Shown here in pieces: positions 13,536-22,461 of a stretch of 27,554 nucleotides of DNA; position 1 is the stretch's first letter, and each line of letters starts with the position of its first letter. The translations under genes were made by a program, and so were the position numbers. The DNA is from JBOGTC01 sp050692055 (lineage in GTDB: Bacteria; Chloroflexota; Limnocylindria; QHBO01): contig JBOGTC010000031.1 in NCBI GenBank assembly GCA_050692055.1, forward strand, positions 1 to 27,554, written 5' to 3'. A model generated the notes under the pieces. It searched no databases. It saw only the letters and a program-made list of their open reading frames with translations, and was not told the DNA's origin.

Positions 13536-14225
13536 GTGCCCGGCCCGCAGCTTCCGCTCTCCATACCGAGTGATTCCGCTGGGCGCCTGCCGGCTCGGAT
13601 CAGCCCGATGCAGCCGACGGAGGCCGCAGGGCCATTCGACGATCCCGGCTACCTGTTCGAGCCATGGTGGCCGGGGGTGCGCGCGCTCGCCTTCGTCGAG
13701 GACGGGCGGCTGCGCCTGCAGGCGGAAGGCCTGGCCGATGCGGATGCCGCCTTTCCCGAGCTTGGCGACGAGCTCCCGGCGCTGCTGCTCGAGGACGCGG
13801 TCGTCCTCGACGGTACGCTGCTTGCCCTCGACCGCTCCGGCCGCATCGACGGCGAGGCGCTGCGGGCGCGGCTGGGCGGGACACGCCGCGCCGGGCGGCC
13901 GGCCTTCGTCGCGTCCGACCTTCCGTGGTGCGGTGGCCGGCCGTGGGTGCGTCGCGGCTTCGCCGCCCGCCGCGAGCGGCTGACATCGGTGCTTGCAGAG
14001 GGCGACCGCTGCGTGGTCGGGCGCGCATTCCGGCTGGAGGGCACGCTGCTGGCCGAGGCGCTGGCACCGCTCGGCATCGGCGCCATCAGCGCCCGCCGGC
14101 TCGACGCGCGCTATCGGTCTGGGCCCGCCGGGGAGGCGTGGTTGCGCGCGCCGATCCGGTCCGCAGCCCCTACGCAGCGTCCCACGCTGACGCTGATCCA
14201 GCGCCTGCCGCTCGAGGACCCGTGA
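13536..14225 (+). CDS. Catalytically dead LigD-like ligase (adenylation-domain) homologue
   Basis: 229 residues. Its order of motifs follows the LigD ligase domain, but active residues are replaced. ISPMQPTEA matches the family start PMLA. FEPWWPGVRA (41-50) aligns with FEVKWDGYRA: the nucleotide-binding Lys is W44 and the Asp is P46, while G47 and R49 remain. LDGTLLALD has Thr94 in place of the motif III Glu. SDLPWCGGRPW then RRERL match the FDLL..dG and eRR..L segments. ISARRLDARYRSGPAGEAWLRAP aligns with motifs IV-V, where the Lys is A186 and WLKVK is WLRAP. There is no OB domain. GTG at 13536 is chosen as it keeps the PM motif and lies 8 bases after ku; ATG at 13608 is the alternative. 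The end overlaps the convergent gene by 56 bases. It is probably a scaffold for Ku or the ligase (inference). Confidence 0.8.
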   Translation: MPGPQLPLSIPSDSAGRLPARISPMQPTEAAGPFDDPGYLFEPWWPGVRALAFVEDGRLRLQAEGLADADAAFPELGDELPALLLEDAVVLDGTLLALDRSGRIDGEALRARLGGTRRAGRPAFVASDLPWCGGRPWVRRGFAARRERLTSVLAEGDRCVVGRAFRLEGTLLAEALAPLGIGAISARRLDARYRSGPAGEAWLRAPIRSAAPTQRPTLTLIQRLPLEDP

Positions 14226-16458
14226 GGACCTGGGCCAGCGACCAGGGGAATGGCCGCTCGGCATGGAGACGCTCGGCACGGGTGACGAGGCCGTCACGCG
14301 GATAAGCGCGGAAGGCGGCGATGTCGAACTCGAGGCGAGGAGTCGCCCGCTCGGCGCCGCGGTCCGGCAACGGAGAGCCGCGCACCACCTCGGCGATGCG
14401 CAGCGTACGGTCCAGCGGCTCGCCCCAGTGCTCGCGCAGGACCGCCGCGACGTCCCAGGTCAGCACCGACTCGGTGAGCGCGCGCTCGGCCATGACGAGC
14501 GCCTCCTCCGACGCCGCGCGTTCGCCGAGGATGGCGTGAGCCAGGGCGCGCACCGCGGGGTCGACGATCGGGGCGGGATCGATCGGCGCTCCCTCGGCAT
14601 GCGCGGCGAGCAGGAGGTTGAGCTCGAGCGCCTGGCCGCCGAACTCGGGCACGGTTTCAGGCTCGACCGAGAGCGGCCGCGGCCAATCCAGCGCCAGGGA
14701 GGTGAGCCGGTTGATGATCAGCGACACTTCGAACGCGCGGTCGGCTGCCTCGGTGCGGCCGAGCTGCTCGAGCACGAGCGCGGCGTTGACGGCCTCCCGC
14801 CCGAACGGCTCGGTGGCGTCGAGCGCGCGCTCGGCCGCGTCATCCGCGCAGCGCTCGTCGGCCGCGCTGAGGCACAGGATCGCCAGGTTCGCCCAGGTGG
14901 CGCCGTCGCCGGGGTTCAGCGTGAGCGCGCGCTCGGCCGCGGCTCGTGCCAGCTCCGGCTCGCCGGCGGCATCGGACGCGACGACGAGCGCCTTCGGCCC
15001 CGCGGGGTGCCAGGGGTCAATGGCGACGGATCTGGCCAGCCAGGCGGTGGCCACCGCCCATCGCTCCGCCGACGCGGCATTCGTCCCGGCACGGTAGGCC
15101 AGCGCGCCGGCATCGGCAACGACCATGCCCAGCAGCAGGACGCCGCCGATGGCAGCGGCCGCGGCCATGCCACCGGCCCGGCGCCACCCGGACAGGCGGG
15201 GCAGCGGCGCCCAGCGCACGGCGCCGGCATCGGCCAGGGCAATGGCGACGAGCAGGATGACGAGGAGGTTGAAGTTCGGTAGGAACGTCAGGTCCTCGAA
15301 CAGGCCGGCGATCGCGAAGCCGGCCAGGGTGGAGCCCGACGCGCGTCCGACGATCGACCGGCTGCGCCACGGCCCGGCAAACCAGAAGAACGCCGCGGCC
15401 AGGGCAAATGCGCCCAGAAGGCCGACGATGCCCGCGTCACCGAGCACGCCGAGCGGCAGGTTGTGCGAATGCGGCTGCCGCACCGGCAGGCTGAGCGCGG
15501 GCGCGGCAGCCTGTCTCGCGTACGGCATGATCCCGGGGCCGAGCCCGAGCAACGGGTCGACGCTCCAGGCGGCGAGCGTATCGCGCCACAGGGCACCCCG
15601 GTAGATGAGCGAGGTGACCGCCGTCAGCCGCGGCGCCACCAGGACGGCCGCGGCTGCGACTCCCAGCAGCGCCACGCCGGCCACGGCAAGACGGCGCGCC
15701 GTCCATTCGCCCCGATAGCGCAGCCGATGCCGCTGCCGCCAGGCGACCGGCGCGACGAAGACGACGGTCGCCACGCCAATGGCGAGCCAGGCCGAGCGAG
15801 AGCCGGACAGGATGGTGAGCGGAACTCCCAGCGCCAGCAGCGCTCCCTGCACCATGCCGCGAACCCTGGCGGGACCGATGAGCAGGCTCAGCGGCAGCAC
15901 CGCGCTGATGATGAACGGCGCCACGGCCACGGAGCCGAATGGGGTGCCCTCCGCCGGCAGCCGGATCGGCGGCAGGAGCCCCGGCGCCCCGGCCAGATAC
16001 CACTCGACGCGTCGCGCCAGGAGTGCCGCGAGCCCGATCGCCGATAGGACGAGCACCGGGACGCAGACGACGAGCGCGAGCCAGGCGGGTCGACGCCGCA
16101 GGACGAGCAGGGCGACCGGCAGCATCGCCGCGAACGCGGTGATCGAGCCCATGGCGCGCAGGCTCATCCCCGGGTTGAGCGCGGAGGCGGTGGCGAGCGC
16201 GAACGCGGCCAGGAGCGCCAGCAACGGAAGGTCGAGCGCCGTGCGCGGCAGGAGCCCTCCCCTCAGCCCGACGGCGAGCACGCCCCCGACGGCGCCGATG
16301 GCGAGCAGGTGAAGCACGAGCTGGAGCTGTGGCTGCCACAGCGCGGCGTCCCAGCCAACGTAGGCGAAGACGGCGAGCCCGGCGCCGAGCGCCAGCCAGT
16401 CGGCCGCGGTCTGCCGGCGACCCCAGGCGGGGGCCGCTGCGAGGCTGTCGCTCTTCAC
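14170..16458 (-). CDS. O-antigen ligase/polymerase-like membrane protein with TPR tail
   Basis: 762 residues. About 11-13 membrane helices fill residues 10-450. They carry the Wzy_C signature region: LSGSRSAWLAIG, then LGLGPGIMPYARQ, and PHSHNLPLGVLGDAGIVGLLGA, a periplasmic His-rich loop with the following helix. The last 300 residues form tetratricopeptide-like helices (ALTLNPGDGATWANLAILC, RALDATEPFGREAVNAALVL). This matches O-antigen ligase/polymerase proteins that build or attach surface glycans. The GTG start at 16458 overlaps the CYTH stop as GTGA. Reading further upstream gives only Arg-rich sequence. The C-terminus overlaps the dead-ligase gene. Family sure; substrate unknown. Confidence 0.9.
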   Translation of the reverse strand: MKSDSLAAAPAWGRRQTAADWLALGAGLAVFAYVGWDAALWQPQLQLVLHLLAIGAVGGVLAVGLRGGLLPRTALDLPLLALLAAFALATASALNPGMSLRAMGSITAFAAMLPVALLVLRRRPAWLALVVCVPVLVLSAIGLAALLARRVEWYLAGAPGLLPPIRLPAEGTPFGSVAVAPFIISAVLPLSLLIGPARVRGMVQGALLALGVPLTILSGSRSAWLAIGVATVVFVAPVAWRQRHRLRYRGEWTARRLAVAGVALLGVAAAAVLVAPRLTAVTSLIYRGALWRDTLAAWSVDPLLGLGPGIMPYARQAAAPALSLPVRQPHSHNLPLGVLGDAGIVGLLGAFALAAAFFWFAGPWRSRSIVGRASGSTLAGFAIAGLFEDLTFLPNFNLLVILLVAIALADAGAVRWAPLPRLSGWRRAGGMAAAAAIGGVLLLGMVVADAGALAYRAGTNAASAERWAVATAWLARSVAIDPWHPAGPKALVVASDAAGEPELARAAAERALTLNPGDGATWANLAILCLSAADERCADDAAERALDATEPFGREAVNAALVLEQLGRTEAADRAFEVSLIINRLTSLALDWPRPLSVEPETVPEFGGQALELNLLLAAHAEGAPIDPAPIVDPAVRALAHAILGERAASEEALVMAERALTESVLTWDVAAVLREHWGEPLDRTLRIAEVVRGSPLPDRGAERATPRLEFDIAAFRAYPRDGLVTRAERLHAERPFPWSLAQVLTGPRAAGAGSASAWDAA

Positions 16459-17099
16459 GCCGCGGTGGCGCGCATGGCGAGCGCGTGCTCGTACTTCGTG
16501 CGCGGCTCCGGCTCGAGCCCGGGGCTGATTGCCAGCGCCTCGGCGATGCGGTCGAGCGCCGCCTCGTCCCGTCCGGCGCCGGCAGCGAGCTCGAGCTCCA
16601 CGACGTACAGGATGCCCACACGGCCCGCATCCGTCTCGACCTCGCAATGGTCCAGGCTGAGCGTGCCGATTCGCTCCCCGTCCAGGACCACCGGGCGTTC
16701 ACCTCTTCGCTGGCGGAGGCACAGCTGCTCGACCAGCGCTGCCCCGCCGCTCAGGCGAACCAGCTGGTCGCGCGCCTCGCTGGCAGGCCAGGCGCGCGGA
16801 TGGAGCTCCTCGGTGGCGGGCCCCTCGACCTCGGGGCGACGATGCAGCCATGGACGGTTCGTGTCCACCGCGATCGGCGGGCCCTTCAGCGAGACTCGAA
16901 TGGATCCCTGGCGCTCGCGTAGACGGCACGCCCAGCGCGCTTCGGTCAGGTGACCGGCGGCGGTGTCCAGGTAGCGGTCCAGCTCATCGGCGACCACGAT
17001 CGGCCCGAGCCGGGCGTCGCCGAGGCGGCTGGCCGTCTCCAGCCTCTCGAGCGGGGCTGCATCGGCGGCAAGGAACTTGGCCTCGACCTCAGTCGGCAT
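16455..17099 (-). CDS. CYTH-domain protein (triphosphate tunnel fold)
   Basis: 214 residues from the ATG at 17099. The ExExK signature EVEAK is at residues 4-8. Arg/Lys/Glu strands follow as expected for a tunnel of charged residues: CRLRERQGSIRVSLKGPP, RRGERPVVLDGERIG, DHCEVETD, YVVELELAAG, then PRTKYEHAL at the end. CYTH enzymes hydrolyse triphosphates or adenylate-type substrates; the exact one cannot be given. It overlaps the WYL gene by 11 bases and the O-antigen-ligase gene by 4, so all three are one transcript. GTG at 17117 is an alternative start. No good ribosome site, as expected for coupled translation. Confidence 0.88.
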   Translation of the reverse strand: MPTEVEAKFLAADAAPLERLETASRLGDARLGPIVVADELDRYLDTAAGHLTEARWACRLRERQGSIRVSLKGPPIAVDTNRPWLHRRPEVEGPATEELHPRAWPASEARDQLVRLSGGAALVEQLCLRQRRGERPVVLDGERIGTLSLDHCEVETDAGRVGILYVVELELAAGAGRDEAALDRIAEALAISPGLEPEPRTKYEHALAMRATAA

Positions 17100-18117
17100 A
17101 GCGAGCGGCGGCGGCACGCACCGCCGATGCCACCGATGCGCGAAGCTCCGCCGGCTCGAGCACCTCGACGGCTTCGCCCCACGACAGGACCCACGGTCGG
17201 ATCTCGACGATCCCGGCCACGGTGAGGGTCAGCTCGACCCGTTCGTTGGGCAGCTCGACGAGCTGCTGGGACCGATGCCAGAGGGATTCCCGCACGCGAT
17301 GTGCGACGCTCGCGTCGAAGCGGAGCCGGATGCGTGCCGTCGGCGTAGTGTCGGCCGACCAGATTCCCCACGAATGCGCGAGCCATGCGTCGGGATCGAA
17401 GTCGTCAGGAATCTCGTATCGGTCCTGGGTGAGGGTCGACGAACGGATACGCTCGACCTTGTAGGTGCGCATGGCATCCGCCGGCTCGTCGAAGGCGATG
17501 AGGTACACGTTGCGACTCGCGGCATCCGGCTCGAGCAGGTAGGGGCGCACGCGCGTGCTCTTCGGCTCGGCGCCTGCCGCCTCGTAGGTCATCTCCACGA
17601 CGCGGCCCTCCGCCCAGCCGCGGGCCACGGTGGCGAAGTTGCGCGTGAACGGCTCGTTCGGGCCTCGCTCGCCAACGGCCAGCATCGTGGCCGCCACATG
17701 GCGCGCGATCGGCTGCGGCAGCAGGTCCGCCAGCTTGGTGAAGGCGCTGACCACGGCGGCGTCGTACTCGTCCGACCAGCGGCGGATGAGCCGTGCGGCG
17801 ACGAACAGCACGATCGCCTCGGGAACCGAGAGGCGCAGCGGTGGCAGGAAGAACTTGCGCTCGATCCCGTACCGGCCGCGCCCGGCCTGGAAGACGGGCA
17901 CGCCGAGCTCCTCGTCGAGGGCGTTGATGTCGCGGTACACGGTCCGCGTCGTCATGCCGGTGAGCTTCGCGATCTCCGTCACCGCGACGCCCGTATCGCC
18001 CGCACCGCGCGAATAGAGGATCGAGGCCACGCTCAGCAGGCGGGCCAGCCGATCGCGCTTGCGCCCGACGCGCTCATCGACGCGGTCGTCCCAGCCGTCC
18101 CAGCTCTCGTCGCTCAC
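17089..18117 (-). CDS. WYL-domain transcriptional regulator
   Basis: 342 residues. The winged helix-turn-helix (about 28-92) includes VAVTEIAKLTGMTTRTVYRDINALDEELGVPVF, here cited in parts: VAVTEIAKLTGM and TTRTVYRDINAL. A linker leads to the WYL region (about 165-245: GRVVEMTYEAAG, RPYLLEP, NVYLIAFDE, RTYKVERI), then a WCX-like C-terminal domain (about 255-335). WYL proteins sense ligands, often nucleotides or ssDNA, and regulate defence or stress genes. The start is GTG with GGAG 8 bases upstream and a TATCAT box at 18142-18147. It leads the overlapping operon with CYTH and the O-antigen ligase, so it may control its own operon (inference). Confidence 0.93.
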   Translation of the reverse strand: MSDESWDGWDDRVDERVGRKRDRLARLLSVASILYSRGAGDTGVAVTEIAKLTGMTTRTVYRDINALDEELGVPVFQAGRGRYGIERKFFLPPLRLSVPEAIVLFVAARLIRRWSDEYDAAVVSAFTKLADLLPQPIARHVAATMLAVGERGPNEPFTRNFATVARGWAEGRVVEMTYEAAGAEPKSTRVRPYLLEPDAASRNVYLIAFDEPADAMRTYKVERIRSSTLTQDRYEIPDDFDPDAWLAHSWGIWSADTTPTARIRLRFDASVAHRVRESLWHRSQQLVELPNERVELTLTVAGIVEIRPWVLSWGEAVEVLEPAELRASVASAVRAAAARYAD

Positions 18118-18141
18118 GAGCCCGTCTCCAGCACGAGCCCG

Positions 18142-18147
18142 ATGATA
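18142..18147 (-). promoter_or_regulatory. -10 box TATCAT for WYL operon
   Basis: Minus-strand TATCAT, 24 bases before the GTG; the leader holds GGAG (18126-18129). Confidence 0.45.
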
Positions 18148-18175
18148 GCCCGATGATCCATTGCGACCCTCGAGC

Positions 18176-18937
18176 TCACTCGCCGGGGCTCGGCGACGGC
18201 TGCTGGGTCCCTTCGGGCGCGGACGGTGATACGGACGGCACCGCGGTCGGCGATGGCGCCGGCTCGCCGGGCAGCGCGGCCACGATCGCCTCGTTCACGG
18301 CATCGTCGACGCCGATGAGCAGGAAGACGAACTCGCCGGACGACCAGGTGTAGACCATGGTGCCGGCGGCCGTGGCATTGTCCTCGGGCCGCACCCAGAC
18401 CTGATGGCCGCCGGCGGCGGCGAGCTGCCACGGGTCGCGGACCAGGCCGGCGATGCCCACGTAGCGGCCCGCGGTCTCCAGGTACGGCTCGAGATCCTCC
18501 GTCTGGACCGGGTCCCCATCGACACGCACGGCGTAGAGGGTGGTGCGAGGCTGCTCCACGTAGGCGATGACGAGCGACGCGAAGCGGTCGCCGATCTCGC
18601 CGTACGCGGTGCCGACGTCGCCCGGCGTCAGGCCGAACACGTCCAGCGCGGGCTGTACCAGCGTCGCGCCGCCAACCGACTCCGGGATCAGCGCGGACAG
18701 GTCGGGATCCGGCTCGTTCGTGAAGCGCGGAGTGGGGGGTGGGCTCGGCGTTGGGCTGGGCGTGGGAACCGGGGTCGGGCTCGGCTCGCCCGGGGTGGCG
18801 GACGATGCCGCCGGTGCGCTGGGCGATGGATCTGGCTCTTCTGCCGAGCAGCCCGCGATCAGGAGTGTGAGCAGCGTCAGGGCGACGCTTCCCGTCGCCC
18901 CGCGCGCGCACCGCGAGGCGAGGCGGGTGATCGTCAT
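18176..18937 (-). CDS. Lipoprotein with Thr/Pro-rich linker
   Basis: 253 residues. Signal peptide with basic start and hydrophobic core ending in the lipobox LIAGC; the lipidated Cys would be C30. A disordered Ser/Pro/Thr linker (about 31-75) precedes a folded domain (about 80-225) with SALIPESVGGATLVQPAL, ASLVIAYVEQP, VRVDGDPV and YTWSSGEFVFLLIGVDD. This domain is not recognised. The C-terminus is again Pro/Ser-rich. Similar TP-rich segments occur in the kinase tail, so both are outside the membrane. It starts at an ATG with TATCAT 11 bases upstream (leaderless). Confidence 0.88.
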   Translation of the reverse strand: MTITRLASRCARGATGSVALTLLTLLIAGCSAEEPDPSPSAPAASSATPGEPSPTPVPTPSPTPSPPPTPRFTNEPDPDLSALIPESVGGATLVQPALDVFGLTPGDVGTAYGEIGDRFASLVIAYVEQPRTTLYAVRVDGDPVQTEDLEPYLETAGRYVGIAGLVRDPWQLAAAGGHQVWVRPEDNATAAGTMVYTWSSGEFVFLLIGVDDAVNEAIVAALPGEPAPSPTAVPSVSPSAPEGTQQPSPSPGE

Positions 18938-18948
18938 GGGCGGGCGCC

Positions 18949-18954
18949 ATGATA
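18949..18954 (-). promoter_or_regulatory. -10 box TATCAT, leaderless start of lipoprotein
   Basis: Minus-strand TATCAT, 11 bases before the ATG at 18937. No ribosome site. Confidence 0.45.
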
Positions 18955-19019
18955 CATGCGCCTCTGCGCGTCGCGCGCCCATGGGACGCCCGCTGTGGTA
19001 CGGCCCAGGTTTGTGCGAG

Positions 19020-22000
19020 CTACGCCACGCCGCGGGCCTGGTCCGGCGCGTCGCTCTGGCGTCGTCGCCGGCCCGCATCGGTGCGGTGGGCGACCACCGC
19101 GGCGAGGGCTTCGAGCACGTCCTGTCGGAACGTGGCGGGGTGCGCGTGCAGCCGCGCCAGTGCCCCGGAGCGCCCCACGCGGCGAGTGCCAACACCCGCG
19201 GTCAGCTCATCGTAGCCATTCGCCACGGCGATGACGTGCGGGCCCACCGCGCCGCGTGACCGCGACCCGCGGCGCGACCGCCGCTCACCGTCGATGAGGA
19301 GGCGGCGGTAGCCGCGGATCAGCTCGGCCACGCCGCGCAGCGACTTCACCGGCTGAAGCTCTTCAAGTCCGCGCTCGTCCAGCGCGTGGAGCCGTGCCGC
19401 GAGCTCGAGCGCACCGATCGAGTCGGCGGCGATGCCCAGCTCGCCGGCGATCCGTGCAGCCAGCCGGCCGACGCGGTCGGCGTGGCCGCGTCCCTTCGTG
19501 CTGCGCGAGTCGACGGAGCGCGCGACGGCCAGCAGAGCCTCGCGCACGGACTCCGCGCGGTCGTCGTGGGTTGCCAGGAGGGCCGCGCGCTCGACGATGT
19601 GCTCGACGGCGTGCTCGTCGTCGGCCTGGCGCAGTGCCTCACGCGCCAGCTGGTCGAGCGCGCCACGGAGGTCACGGATGTCGCGCGGCACCTGGTCGGC
19701 GCGCACGACACGGTCCTCCCCCGCCTGCTTGCCGAAGTAGAGCGCGGTATCCGCGGCCGCCACCAGCTCGGCGCGGTCGGCCGCCACGTCGCCGGGATAC
19801 CCGGCCACCCCAACCGTGATGGTGACGGGCGTGGCGTTGCCGGTGGTCAGGCGTCGCACCGCGTGCCGGATTCGCTGGCCGGCCCTGGCCGCCTCGGCCA
19901 CGCTCGCGCCGGGCAGGATGAGGACGAACTCGTCGCCGCCGTAGCGGTAGACCCGGTCGTCGCTGCGCGTCGCCCCGTAGATCGCCGTCCCCGCCGCGTG
20001 GAGCAGCGCGTCACCCGCCGGGTGTCCGTGTCGGTCGTTGTAGGCCTTGAAGCGGTCGAGATCCATCATGAGCAGCGCCACGCGCTGCTCGGCTTGCTCG
20101 GTGCTGGCCTCCGCCCCCTTCAGGACCTCGGCCAGGTCGCGCTGGAAGGCGCCGTGGTTGCCGAGGCCGGTGAGGGCGTCGGTTTCCGCCTGCTGGCTGA
20201 CGGCGTGATGGGTGTCGGCGTTGCGCAGGGCGATCGAGGCCTGGGCCGCGAAGAGCTGGACCAGCTCGAAGTCGCTGATGCTGAAGTGCACCTCCGGCCC
20301 ACCGACCCGCGAGACGTTGAGCGCCCCGAGAACCTCGCCGTCGGCGACGAGGGGTACGACTACCACCGCTTCGGGATCGGCTGGCGTGCCCGGGATCTGG
20401 AGCGCGCGCGGGTCCGCCAGCGCGTCATTGGCCAGGATCGGCTCGTTGTGTGTGACGGCCCAGCCCATCAGGCCGCGGCCGAAGGGGATGAGGTAGCGGC
20501 TCACCTGCTCCGCGTGTCGCTCGCGGGTGAGGACGGGGATCATCGCCCCGCGCTGGTGATCGGTGCGATAGATGGACAGGTTGTCGTAGCGGACGACGTC
20601 GCGCAGGCCGTCCGCGACCGTCTCGAGCACGCTGGCGTGGTCGAGGCTCGACAGGAGCCGCTCGTTGATCTCGAGCAGGCGCCGCTGCAGGTCGACCCGC
20701 CGCTCGAGCTCCGCGGACTGCGAGGTGAGCTGCTCGTAGGCGGAGGCGTTTGCGATCGCCTGCGCGGCGTAGCCGGCGAAGATGCTCATCGTCTGGAGAT
20801 CGTCCGCGCTGAAGCGGTGGAAGCCCAGCTGCGAGAGCACGATGACGCCCAGCGCCCTGCCCTCGAACAGCATGGGGACCACGAGCATCGACTCCGGCAC
20901 GTCCTCCGTCCCGTCGATCGTCTTGCCACGCTCATCCTCGAGCGCGTCGTTGATCAGGAGCGGCTCGCCGTGCTCGGCCGCCCAGCCGGTGAAGCCCTCA
21001 CCGATCTCGACCCGCAGGCGACCCACCGCGTCCTCCTGGTCGTCCCCCAGCATCTCGCGCGTGAACGCGATCGGCTCGCAGATGCGTGACTCCCAGTCGA
21101 CGGCGTACACCCGGATGTCGTGATAGTCCGCCAGCGTGCGGGCCTCGGCCACGATCGCCTCGCCGATGGCCTGCACGTCGGTCAGGCGGTTGAGTCGCGC
21201 GGACAGATCCTGGATCGAGCGCATCCGCGCCGCCTGGTCGGCCAGGGACCGATACAGCCGCGCGTTCTGGATCGCCACCGCTGCCTGGTTGGCGAACGCC
21301 TGGGCCAGGGCCAACTCGTCGTCGGGCCAGGCCCGATCCTTTGCGTGGTAGAGGCCGATGAGCCCGAGCGCCTCGTCGGGGCCGATGAGCGGGATGAGGC
21401 ATACAGTCCGGATCCCCTCGCGAGCGTAGACACCGCGCATGAGCCCGGTTCCCTGCCCGCTATCGGCATTGCGCAATGCGTAGGAGCGCCGATCGCGAAT
21501 GGCGCGGACGCCGACCGTATCGCTGTCGAGCCGCAGCCGGCGGACCTCGGCCAGGAAGTCCTCTCCGAGGCCGCGATGCGCAGCGAGCTCGAACGGGAGG
21601 TCGCCTGGCTGGAGCAGCCAGAGGCCTGCCTTGTCGGCCTCGAACAGCGAGCGCGTTCGCTCGACGACGTCATCCAGCACCGCACTCAGCTCGAGCTGCC
21701 CGGTCAGCTCCTGCGTCACCGCCCGCAGGGCGCGAGCACGACGCACCTCACGGCGTGCGCGCTCCAGGAGATGGGCGTTGTGAAGGGCGCACGCCAGCCC
21801 CGCGGCGAGGGTGGCGAAGTATCTCGTTCGCAAGGCGGTGAGCGCCCCGCCGGGCGCACATTCGAGGACGAGGAGGCCGAGTGGCCCACCGGGCGCCGTG
21901 AGCGATAGTTCGAGCCGTGCCTGGCCGTCGGACACTGCCGAGCCGCCGCCGGGCGCGGTGAGACTCGACAGCGGCAGCCGGGCGGGGGGTGCCACGCGGT

Positions 22001-22418
22001 AGCCCGCGTGGGTCTCCAGCTCGAGGTCGCCGCCGCCGGCCAGGTAGACCGCTGCCCGATCGATGCCGAGGTCGATGCGAAGCGCCTCGATGGCGATGCG
22101 GGCGACCGCGCCGACGCTCCGCGCTGACGCCGCGCCGCGCGCGAGCTTGCCCAGCACCGCCAGCTCGCCATCGGGCGGCAGCTCGGCGGCGGGACTCGCC
22201 GGCGCGGTGTCCTCGGCCAGCGCGCCCACCAGCAGGCGCTCGACGTCCGAGCGGCGGAAGCGGCGGTCCCCTCGGGCGTTGATGCGGTAGGCGGGAAGGC
22301 GGCCCGCCTCGGTCCAGATCCTGACGGTGTTGGGATGCACGCCGAGCAGCGCCGCCGCTTGGGCGACGCTGATGAGCGCATCGGGATCGGTGCCGCGGTG
22401 GCCTGGCTGGTGGGCCAT
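19020..22418 (-). CDS. HTH-GAF(x4)-GGDEF-degenerate HD-GYP regulator
   Basis: 1132 residues. At the N-terminus is a MerR/excisionase-type HTH (about 14-64; ISVAQAAALLGVHPNTVRIW, GDRRFRRSDVERLL). Four GAF-like sensor domains follow (about 70-205, 225-385, 402-555, 575-735). Next is an intact diguanylate cyclase: DALTGLGN at 747, RYGGDEF with GGDEF at 827-831, and an inhibitory-site RxxD (RSDD) just before. Last is an HD-GYP-like fold (about 955-1110): GHADRV (978-983) keeps its His, but the HD is H1011-A1012 (HALDE for HDIGK), so phosphodiesterase activity is doubtful. It should make cyclic di-GMP on sensing a signal, with DNA binding at the head. No signal peptide or membrane segment. GGAG lies 5 bases before the ATG. 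Confidence 0.9.
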   Translation of the reverse strand: MAHQPGHRGTDPDALISVAQAAALLGVHPNTVRIWTEAGRLPAYRINARGDRRFRRSDVERLLVGALAEDTAPASPAAELPPDGELAVLGKLARGAASARSVGAVARIAIEALRIDLGIDRAAVYLAGGGDLELETHAGYRVAPPARLPLSSLTAPGGGSAVSDGQARLELSLTAPGGPLGLLVLECAPGGALTALRTRYFATLAAGLACALHNAHLLERARREVRRARALRAVTQELTGQLELSAVLDDVVERTRSLFEADKAGLWLLQPGDLPFELAAHRGLGEDFLAEVRRLRLDSDTVGVRAIRDRRSYALRNADSGQGTGLMRGVYAREGIRTVCLIPLIGPDEALGLIGLYHAKDRAWPDDELALAQAFANQAAVAIQNARLYRSLADQAARMRSIQDLSARLNRLTDVQAIGEAIVAEARTLADYHDIRVYAVDWESRICEPIAFTREMLGDDQEDAVGRLRVEIGEGFTGWAAEHGEPLLINDALEDERGKTIDGTEDVPESMLVVPMLFEGRALGVIVLSQLGFHRFSADDLQTMSIFAGYAAQAIANASAYEQLTSQSAELERRVDLQRRLLEINERLLSSLDHASVLETVADGLRDVVRYDNLSIYRTDHQRGAMIPVLTRERHAEQVSRYLIPFGRGLMGWAVTHNEPILANDALADPRALQIPGTPADPEAVVVVPLVADGEVLGALNVSRVGGPEVHFSISDFELVQLFAAQASIALRNADTHHAVSQQAETDALTGLGNHGAFQRDLAEVLKGAEASTEQAEQRVALLMMDLDRFKAYNDRHGHPAGDALLHAAGTAIYGATRSDDRVYRYGGDEFVLILPGASVAEAARAGQRIRHAVRRLTTGNATPVTITVGVAGYPGDVAADRAELVAAADTALYFGKQAGEDRVVRADQVPRDIRDLRGALDQLAREALRQADDEHAVEHIVERAALLATHDDRAESVREALLAVARSVDSRSTKGRGHADRVGRLAARIAGELGIAADSIGALELAARLHALDERGLEELQPVKSLRGVAELIRGYRRLLIDGERRSRRGSRSRGAVGPHVIAVANGYDELTAGVGTRRVGRSGALARLHAHPATFRQDVLEALAAVVAHRTDAGRRRRQSDAPDQARGVA

Positions 22419-22461
22419 GGTCGCTCCGTGTATGGAACTTCTGGTAGGTCCCGTGCACCGG

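Noticed and set aside
14263..15282. 339-codon plus-strand ORF
   Set aside because: Antisense to the TPR part of the O-antigen-ligase gene; Arg/Gly/Glu-rich without motifs.
19386..21089. 567-codon plus-strand ORF
   Set aside because: Antisense shadow of the HTH-GAF-GGDEF gene, no recognisable domain.
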